Assembly: GCA_937934355.1 (NCBI GenBank)
Contig: CALGZY010000198.1
Coordinates: 1 to 9,751, forward strand
Direction: 5' to 3'
DNA from: an uncultured Collinsella sp.
GTDB taxonomy: Bacteria; Actinomycetota; Coriobacteriia; Coriobacteriales; Coriobacteriaceae
DNA length: 9,751 nt
Part shown: one piece after another, positions 5,147 through 9,751 of the stretch
Numbering within the stretch: the first letter of the stretch is position 1
Layout of the letters: every line of letters begins with the position of its first letter
Notes under the pieces: model-generated
Database searches by the model: none
Seen by the model: the letters and a program-made list of their open reading frames with translations, nothing else
Told to the model about the DNA's origin: nothing
Position numbers and translations under genes: made by a program

Positions 5147-7864
5147 ATGGATACTGTCAGCAATTACACCGAAACGCTCGAAAAGACCGTCCGCGACCTT
5201 CTCAAGCGTCAGGAGGATCTGATCAGGACTGCCTTTACCGACCAGCTTACCGGGCTTGGCAACCGCGGCGGCTTTACCCGTTCCCTCGAGGAGCTCTGGG
5301 AGCAGGACACCCCCGTTACCATGGCGTACGTCGATATCGACAACCTCAAGCACTGCAACGACGTCTTTGGCCATGACGAGGGCAACCGCTATATTTTGCA
5401 GGTAAGCCTCTATCTTAAGCTGTATATGAAGGTGGACGAAGCGGCGTTTCGCATAGGCGGCGACGAGTTTGCCATCCTATCTACGATTGCGACCGAGGAC
5501 GACCTCGCCGAACGTCTGGAACGCTGCCGAACGGTCCTGCTCAAAAACAACGATTCCGAGATGCCCCGCTCGTTTAGCTACGGAGTGTCACATGCCGACC
5601 CCGCCCTGGGCGAAGCCCCCAATCGTGTGACGCTCGATGCCGACCATCGCATGTACGACTACAAGCTACGTCATGCCGTGCACCTCGATCGACGCAATAT
5701 CACGAAAGTCCACGCCGACGACTTCGAAATAAGCGATCGTATTTTCGACGCCTTTTCGATGCTCAACGAAGGTCGTTATTTCTTTATCGAGAACTTGTAC
5801 AAACATCGCACCCTTTGGTCACAAGGTGCCTTGCGCGATCTTGGCCTTCCCTCGGAGCACATAGACAACTGTCGCGATTACTGGAAAACGCACGTCCATC
5901 CCGATGACCTTGAGGCTTTTACCGACGACATCGACCAAGTCTATAACGGCTCCAAGCACCATCGAGTCATGCAGTATCGTGTACGCAACGCCACGGGCGA
6001 CTACGTGCTCTGCCGTGCTCGCGGTTTTCGCATCGATGGGGACGAAAACGAGCCCTCGCTCTATGTTGGCGAGCTCGTCAATCATTCCCTTGCCGAGACC
6101 GTCGACGCCGCCACGGGGCTTGGAACGCAACGCATGCTGGTCAACGCTATCGATGCCTGTCGCCGCGACCACTGCAAAACAGGACTCATCGCCGTGCGCG
6201 TTCGTGGCACGACGAAGCTCAACGAGCTCTATGGAGCCGAGGCGGTCGACAACATGCTTGCCGAATACGCAGGCCGCATGCTGTCTATCACCCGCGGCAG
6301 GAGCAGGGTCTACCGTTCACGTAGCGCCCAGTTCGTCGTGCTCAGCAACGACCTGGACCACGAGGCATTCGAGCAACTGACCCGCCACCTTAAAGAGGCC
6401 GTTTTCGCTCCTGTGCAAATCGCGGGCGACACCATTACTCCCGTCTGTCTTGTCGTCCCGGCCTTTTACGAGCGCCTGGACTCCCAAACATCTGCTGTTT
6501 TGTGCGAACTTGACCGCCGCCTTCGCACAGCTGGCGGGCTTGTCCCCAACGACAGCCTCCCTATACCCGAGGTCGAACGCAAAAGCGCAATCGCCGAACG
6601 CATCGATATGCTCACCGGTCTCTACCGACCCAGCGAGTTTATGCGCCGTGCCAATGCCTTCATCAAGGCAAGGCGCGACGGCGCTTGGTGTATCGCCACC
6701 GTCGACATGGGCCACATGCGCCTATTTAACGAATGGTATGGACAGGCCGAAGGCGACCGTATGCTTGCCGATGTGGGCACGGTGCTCAAGGATATCGAGA
6801 ACGCCGACATGGGTGTCGCGGGATACTGGGGGCAAGACGACTTTTGTCTGCTCATCCCTTTTAAGCACATCACCGTCCATCAAATCTACAACCGCGTTCG
6901 CGAGGCAGTGGCCAGACATAATGACGGCGTAGGCTTCTGGCCGTCCATGGGCATTTACCCCATCGACTCCAATGAGGAGATCACCATCGATGCGCAGGCA
7001 AAGGCCATGTTTACCAATCGACGCGCCAAAAACGACTTCAAGGAGCGCATTGCCATTTTCCGCCCCGAGGAATATGAGCATGAGGTTGCGTTCCACCGCA
7101 CGCTGACCGAGTTCCAATACGCGCTCTCAAACGGCCGCATCACGTACTACCTTCAGCCCCAGGTCGATATGGAAACCGGCGAGATTATTGGCGCCGAAGC
7201 ACTCACCCGCTGGATTGACAAGGACGGCTCTCTCATTTCGCCCGCAACGTTTATCCCCGCACTCGAGGAAAGCGGCTTTGTAGTGACGCTCGACAAGTAC
7301 ATTTGGCAGGGTGTCGCCTCGTGGCTGCGCGAGCGCATCGATCGAGGACTTCGTGTGGTTCCGGTCTCGCTTAATGTGTCGCGCGTGGATATCCTTGCCT
7401 GCGACGTTGCCGAACATATGGGGGCGCTTGCCGCCCAATACAACCTACCGCCCGAGCTCATGCGCATCGAGATCACCGAGACGGCTTATACGGGAGACCC
7501 CGAGGCCGTGGACAAACTGACAGCCGACCTGCACACCCGCGGCTTCTCGACCTATATGGACGATTTTGGCACCGGTCAGTCCACGCTCGCGATGCTCAAG
7601 AACGTCAACGTCGACGTCATCAAGCTCGACCGCACCTTTGTGCCCACCGACCGCGATCAAGGCCGCAGCACGCAGATCGTGTCATCGATGCTCGAGATGG
7701 CGCAGTCGCTCCATCTGCCCGTCGTGGTCGAAGGCGTCGAGACAAATGAGCAGGCGAACATGCTGCGACAAATGGGGGCCTGCCACGCTCAGGGCTTCCT
7801 CTACTACCGCCCCATGCCGACGAAGAATTTTGAGGCATTGCTCGATGGCGGCAATAGCAACTGA
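5147..7864 (+). CDS. GGDEF-PAS-GGDEF-GGDEF-EAL cyclic-di-GMP turnover protein
   Basis: A 905-residue protein without signal peptide or membrane segments, so apparently cytoplasmic. Modules in order: a charged helix (8-30); an intact GGDEF domain (about 30-180) with DIDNLKHCND (63-72) and GGDEF at 104-108, but K95/E98 where the RxxD inhibitory site would be; a PAS_3-like domain (198-315) with W246 and VHPDD (250-254); a degenerate GGDEF domain (320-465) whose signature reads RSAQF (392-396); a second degenerate one (485-640) with GQDDF (562-566); and an EAL domain (650-900). The EAL site looks complete: E684, N743, E775, D805, D806, K826, E862, Q883. It probably makes c-di-GMP at the first domain and hydrolyses it to pGpG at the last; which dominates cannot be read. 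An in-frame TAG at 5141 makes ATG 5147 the first possible start; its ribosome binding site is weak. Confidence 0.93.
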   Translation: MDTVSNYTETLEKTVRDLLKRQEDLIRTAFTDQLTGLGNRGGFTRSLEELWEQDTPVTMAYVDIDNLKHCNDVFGHDEGNRYILQVSLYLKLYMKVDEAAFRIGGDEFAILSTIATEDDLAERLERCRTVLLKNNDSEMPRSFSYGVSHADPALGEAPNRVTLDADHRMYDYKLRHAVHLDRRNITKVHADDFEISDRIFDAFSMLNEGRYFFIENLYKHRTLWSQGALRDLGLPSEHIDNCRDYWKTHVHPDDLEAFTDDIDQVYNGSKHHRVMQYRVRNATGDYVLCRARGFRIDGDENEPSLYVGELVNHSLAETVDAATGLGTQRMLVNAIDACRRDHCKTGLIAVRVRGTTKLNELYGAEAVDNMLAEYAGRMLSITRGRSRVYRSRSAQFVVLSNDLDHEAFEQLTRHLKEAVFAPVQIAGDTITPVCLVVPAFYERLDSQTSAVLCELDRRLRTAGGLVPNDSLPIPEVERKSAIAERIDMLTGLYRPSEFMRRANAFIKARRDGAWCIATVDMGHMRLFNEWYGQAEGDRMLADVGTVLKDIENADMGVAGYWGQDDFCLLIPFKHITVHQIYNRVREAVARHNDGVGFWPSMGIYPIDSNEEITIDAQAKAMFTNRRAKNDFKERIAIFRPEEYEHEVAFHRTLTEFQYALSNGRITYYLQPQVDMETGEIIGAEALTRWIDKDGSLISPATFIPALEESGFVVTLDKYIWQGVASWLRERIDRGLRVVPVSLNVSRVDILACDVAEHMGALAAQYNLPPELMRIEITETAYTGDPEAVDKLTADLHTRGFSTYMDDFGTGQSTLAMLKNVNVDVIKLDRTFVPTDRDQGRSTQIVSSMLEMAQSLHLPVVVEGVETNEQANMLRQMGACHAQGFLYYRPMPTKNFEALLDGGNSN

Positions 7865-7922
7865 TACGCTCGCGCGCAAGACGCCACCGCCGAAGGGAGC
7901 ATTTGCCTCCATTTGCTAACTT

Positions 7923-7953
7923 ATATCCCCAATTCAAACCAAATTGGGGATAT
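7923..7953. promoter_or_regulatory. 12-bp perfect inverted repeat upstream of the second GGDEF gene
   Basis: ATATCCCCAATT (7923-7934) is the exact reverse complement of 7942-7953 around a seven-base spacer. It lies 58 bases after the first c-di-GMP gene and ends 38 bases before the start of the second. Its right arm overlaps TATGAT (7951-7956), a good -10 hexamer, although no -35 is evident. It could be an operator on an internal promoter, an mRNA hairpin, or a weak terminator; there is no U-tract on either side. Confidence 0.5.
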
Positions 7954-7975
7954 GATACAAACCGTTGTTCCGCCC

Positions 7976-7982
7976 AAGGAGG
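7976..7982 (+). promoter_or_regulatory. Ribosome binding site that fixes the second GGDEF gene start
   Basis: AAGGAGG lies nine bases before the ATG at 7992. The in-frame ATG at 7965 lies upstream of this site and has no comparable signal. Confidence 0.8.
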
Positions 7983-7991
7983 TTATCCATC

Positions 7992-9461
7992 ATGAACGAG
8001 TCATATCGCCTGGGCGAGCAATCGATTATTGCCTATCTTCAGCGACTTGCGAACGGCGTCTCGACCGCCGAACTCGATGTTGCCGCGCTGCCTGCTGGGC
8101 TACGCGCCGTTGGTGAGCAACTGCAAAAGACGCATGCCATCCTGCAACAAGAGCACCGGCTGCTTGAGCGCAACGCCTATATCGACCCGCTCACCAACTT
8201 GGGCAACCGCAACGGATTCGACCGTCACGTCGAGCAGCTCTGGCGCAAAGGCGACCCCTTCACCTGCGCCTATATTGACATCGACCATCTCAAGCATTGC
8301 AATGATAGGTTTGGCCACGCCGAAGGCAATCGCTATATTCTGAGTATCTGCCGCACGCTCTCCGAAACCATGGAGCACGATGAGATGCTGTTCCGTATCG
8401 GTGGAGACGAGTTTGTGCTTATCTCGCCCTCCGCAAACGAGACTGAACTCGAACAGCGCTTGGAGCAGATACGTACCAGGCTGATCGAGGCGAGCTCAGG
8501 TGGCAAGGCGCCCATGATCGGCAGCTTTAGCTTTGGCTGCTCGCGCGTCGATCCACTTGCCGGCGACACGCGTCGCCAGATGACGATGGATGCCGATCGC
8601 AAGATGTATCGCTATAAGCTCATGCATCGTGTACAGCAACCGAAAGGCGATGACACGCCGCAACGCCCAGTCGTCGATCAGCTTCCCTGCAACGACCGGG
8701 TGTTCCAAGCGATCTCTATGAGCTCCGAGACGCGCTATCCGTTTATCCTCAATCTCGATACGGGCGAATCGCAATGGTCGGTCAACGCCGTGCGAGATTT
8801 TGACCTGCCCTCCCAGCACCCTTTTAACTCGGTCGATATGTGGCTTGCCCGCGTTCATCCCGAGGACCGCGACAACGTACGCGCCGAGCTCGACATGGTG
8901 ATAAACGGCACGTGGCACTTCCACTACATGCAGTACCGCGTGATGGATGCCACCGGAGCGTACGCGCTTTGCGACTGCACGGGCTACCGCTTGGACGGCA
9001 CCGATACCGAGCCCAGCATGTATGTGGGCATTATCATCAACCGAAGCCTAGCGGATACGACCGACTCGGTAACGGGCCTGGGCGATATTCACGCCTTGGT
9101 CAACGCCATTGGCGAAATGCGTCGCGTGGCGCGCGAGGCAGGCTTTATTGCCATTAAGGTTGACGATATCGCCGAGGTCAATGCCCGCTTTGGATTCGAT
9201 GCAGGCGACCGTGTGCTCGCCGAAAGCGCCGCCTGCCTCATGGATTGTTCACGCGGCAAAGGTCGCATGTTCCGCTCGACGGGACCGACATTCGTGGCGC
9301 TTTTCGACGACTTTGATCCCGAAGAGACCGACGCGATCGCAGAAGAAATCGAGCGGTTCCTGGGTTCCCCGTGCTCATCGGCTCGCTTGAATATCAGCCG
9401 CCCATTCGCGTGGCGACGCTTCATCTGGACGCTGTCGATCGACAGCCTGTTTCCATTTTGA
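7992..9461 (+). CDS. GGDEF-PAS-degenerate GGDEF protein, C-terminus frameshifted
   Basis: As it stands this encodes 489 residues, paralogous throughout to the N-terminal half of the upstream protein. A helical N-terminus (1-62) is followed by an intact GGDEF domain (63-216) with DIDHLKHCND (96-105) and GGDEF at 137-141. No RxxD inhibitory site is present (E128/E131). Next come a PAS_3-like domain (236-352) with W284 and VHPED (288-292), and a degenerate GGDEF domain from about 358 whose signature reads TGPTF (430-434). After Pro460 the sequence turns into an Arg/Ser/Phe-rich tail unlike the family. The expected continuation is in the -1 frame from 9371, which implies one missing base near 9366-9371. 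Repaired, the protein has 509 residues and still no EAL domain. It is predicted to be a cytoplasmic diguanylate cyclase, and the intact catalytic domain lies before the break. Confidence 0.85.
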   Translation: MNESYRLGEQSIIAYLQRLANGVSTAELDVAALPAGLRAVGEQLQKTHAILQQEHRLLERNAYIDPLTNLGNRNGFDRHVEQLWRKGDPFTCAYIDIDHLKHCNDRFGHAEGNRYILSICRTLSETMEHDEMLFRIGGDEFVLISPSANETELEQRLEQIRTRLIEASSGGKAPMIGSFSFGCSRVDPLAGDTRRQMTMDADRKMYRYKLMHRVQQPKGDDTPQRPVVDQLPCNDRVFQAISMSSETRYPFILNLDTGESQWSVNAVRDFDLPSQHPFNSVDMWLARVHPEDRDNVRAELDMVINGTWHFHYMQYRVMDATGAYALCDCTGYRLDGTDTEPSMYVGIIINRSLADTTDSVTGLGDIHALVNAIGEMRRVAREAGFIAIKVDDIAEVNARFGFDAGDRVLAESAACLMDCSRGKGRMFRSTGPTFVALFDDFDPEETDAIAEEIERFLGSPCSSARLNISRPFAWRRFIWTLSIDSLFPF

Positions 9462-9520
9462 ACGAGCTCAAAGCGTTGCTTAAAGAGGCACCGCAAGTAC
9501 CGGGCACCAAGCTGGACTAG
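9371..9520 (+). pseudogene. Displaced C-terminal end of the second GGDEF gene
   Basis: Read from GTG at 9371 to the TAG at 9518-9520, this 49-codon stretch begins VLIGSLEYQPPIRVATLHLD and ends GTKLD. It continues the degenerate GGDEF domain as expected: the upstream paralog has FAPVQIAG at the matching place, against FLGSP then VLIG here. Inserting one base in the CCCCG run at 9367-9371 joins the two parts. It has no start signal of its own, so it is a remnant or an assembly artefact rather than a separate gene. Confidence 0.8.
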
Positions 9521-9526
9521 CGTTGT

Positions 9527-9567
9527 GGGGCGCGATGTGAAACACAAGCCGTTTCACATCGCGCCCC
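9527..9567 (+). terminator. 17-bp perfect hairpin after the c-di-GMP locus
   Basis: GGGGCGCGATGTGAAAC (9527-9543) pairs without mismatch with 9551-9567 around a seven-base loop. It starts seven bases after the TAG that ends the repaired second GGDEF gene and precedes a new promoter. Position and stability say terminator, but the base run after it is GC-rich with no U-tract. Its placement right after 9520 rather than 9461 also supports 9520 as the original gene end. Confidence 0.65.
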
Positions 9568-9585
9568 GCGCCATCTGCCCTCTCG

Positions 9586-9594
9586 TGCGATAAT
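9586..9594 (+). promoter_or_regulatory. Extended -10 promoter for the flavin reductase gene
   Basis: TGC followed by GATAAT (9589-9594) fits an extended -10 element, which can work without a -35; none is visible at 17 bp. Transcription would begin near 9601, leaving a leader of about 30 bases. Confidence 0.4.
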
Positions 9595-9631
9595 CCTCCG
9601 CAGAAGTCACCGACAGCAGAGGGAGTTTGTG

Positions 9632-9751
9632 ATGAAGGTTCTTTTGGTCAATGGCAGCCCCAAGGCAAACGGCAACACCGCCCGCGCACTCGCCGAGGTC
9701 GCAGGGCAACTTAATGCAGAAGGCATTGATACCGAGGTGTTTCAGCTGGGC
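9632..9751 (+). CDS. Flavodoxin-fold NAD(P)H-dependent FMN oxidoreductase (N-terminus only)
   Basis: Only the first 40 codons are inside the window. They give a beta strand (KVLLVNGSP) followed by the phosphate-binding loop GSPKANGNT (8-16) and a helix. This is the FMN-binding start of the NADPH-dependent FMN reductase / iron-sulfur flavoprotein group of flavodoxin-like proteins. AGAGGGAG at about 9617-9624 supports the ATG at 9632; a GTG directly before it is in frame but closer to the site than ideal. The rest of the protein, including any Fe-S cysteines, lies outside, so the subgroup is undecided. A preceding hairpin and its own promoter make it a separate unit from the c-di-GMP genes. Confidence 0.85.
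   Translation, partial: MKVLLVNGSPKANGNTARALAEVAGQLNAEGIDTEVFQLG

Noticed and set aside
4969..5376. Plus-strand open frame starting in the leader and overlapping the first GGDEF gene
   Set aside because: It has no ribosome binding site, an anomalous composition, and runs out of frame into a certain gene.
5819..6172. Minus-strand open frames inside the GGDEF/EAL genes
   Set aside because: They are shadows of the paralogous coding sequences and lack start signals or family features.
9363..9374. Programmed -1 ribosomal frameshift to read through to 9520
   Set aside because: GGT TCC CCG does not fit the X XXY YYZ slippery pattern (only the CCG codon re-pairs well), and I see no pseudoknot-like structure right after it. 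A single-base deletion or sequencing error is simpler.

Overview
The window is high-GC, tightly packed bacterial chromosome. It most resembles a gut Coriobacteriia member such as Collinsella. That is an inference from base composition, codon use and the style of the proteins; no rRNA or other taxonomic marker is present. I see no mobile element, tRNA, rRNA or CRISPR array.

Positions 1-1740, minus strand: a Cof-type HAD hydrolase is followed by a LysR-type regulator. The regulator's ribosome binding site overlaps the hydrolase stop codon, so the two look co-transcribed. The regulator runs off the left edge of the window.

Positions 1785-3840, plus strand: a thiamine salvage operon. A TPP riboswitch with an intrinsic terminator precedes thiM (GTG start at 1964), a small MTH1187-type thiamine-binding protein gene, and thiE. 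The last two junctions are a 3-bp gap and an ATGA overlap. ThiM makes hydroxyethylthiazole phosphate and ThiE joins it to HMP pyrophosphate to give thiamine phosphate. Both enzymes carry departures from their family motifs. No thiD lies in the window.

Positions 3953-4822, minus strand: a patatin-like acyl hydrolase converges on thiE. A 14-bp perfect hairpin lies between them.

Positions 4823-9520: a regulatory region of about 320 bp, then two tandem, clearly paralogous cyclic-di-GMP genes. The first encodes 905 residues ordered GGDEF, PAS, degenerate GGDEF, degenerate GGDEF, EAL, with one intact GGDEF site and a complete EAL site. The second has the same first three modules but no third GGDEF or EAL domain. 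Its reading frame breaks near 9370, and the lost C-terminal end is readable in another frame as far as 9520. The pair looks like a cytoplasmic c-di-GMP turnover locus made by duplication. A 12-bp perfect inverted repeat lies just upstream of the second gene.

Positions 9521-9751: a 17-bp perfect hairpin closes the c-di-GMP locus. A likely extended -10 promoter then leads into a flavodoxin-fold NAD(P)H/FMN oxidoreductase gene that runs off the right edge.
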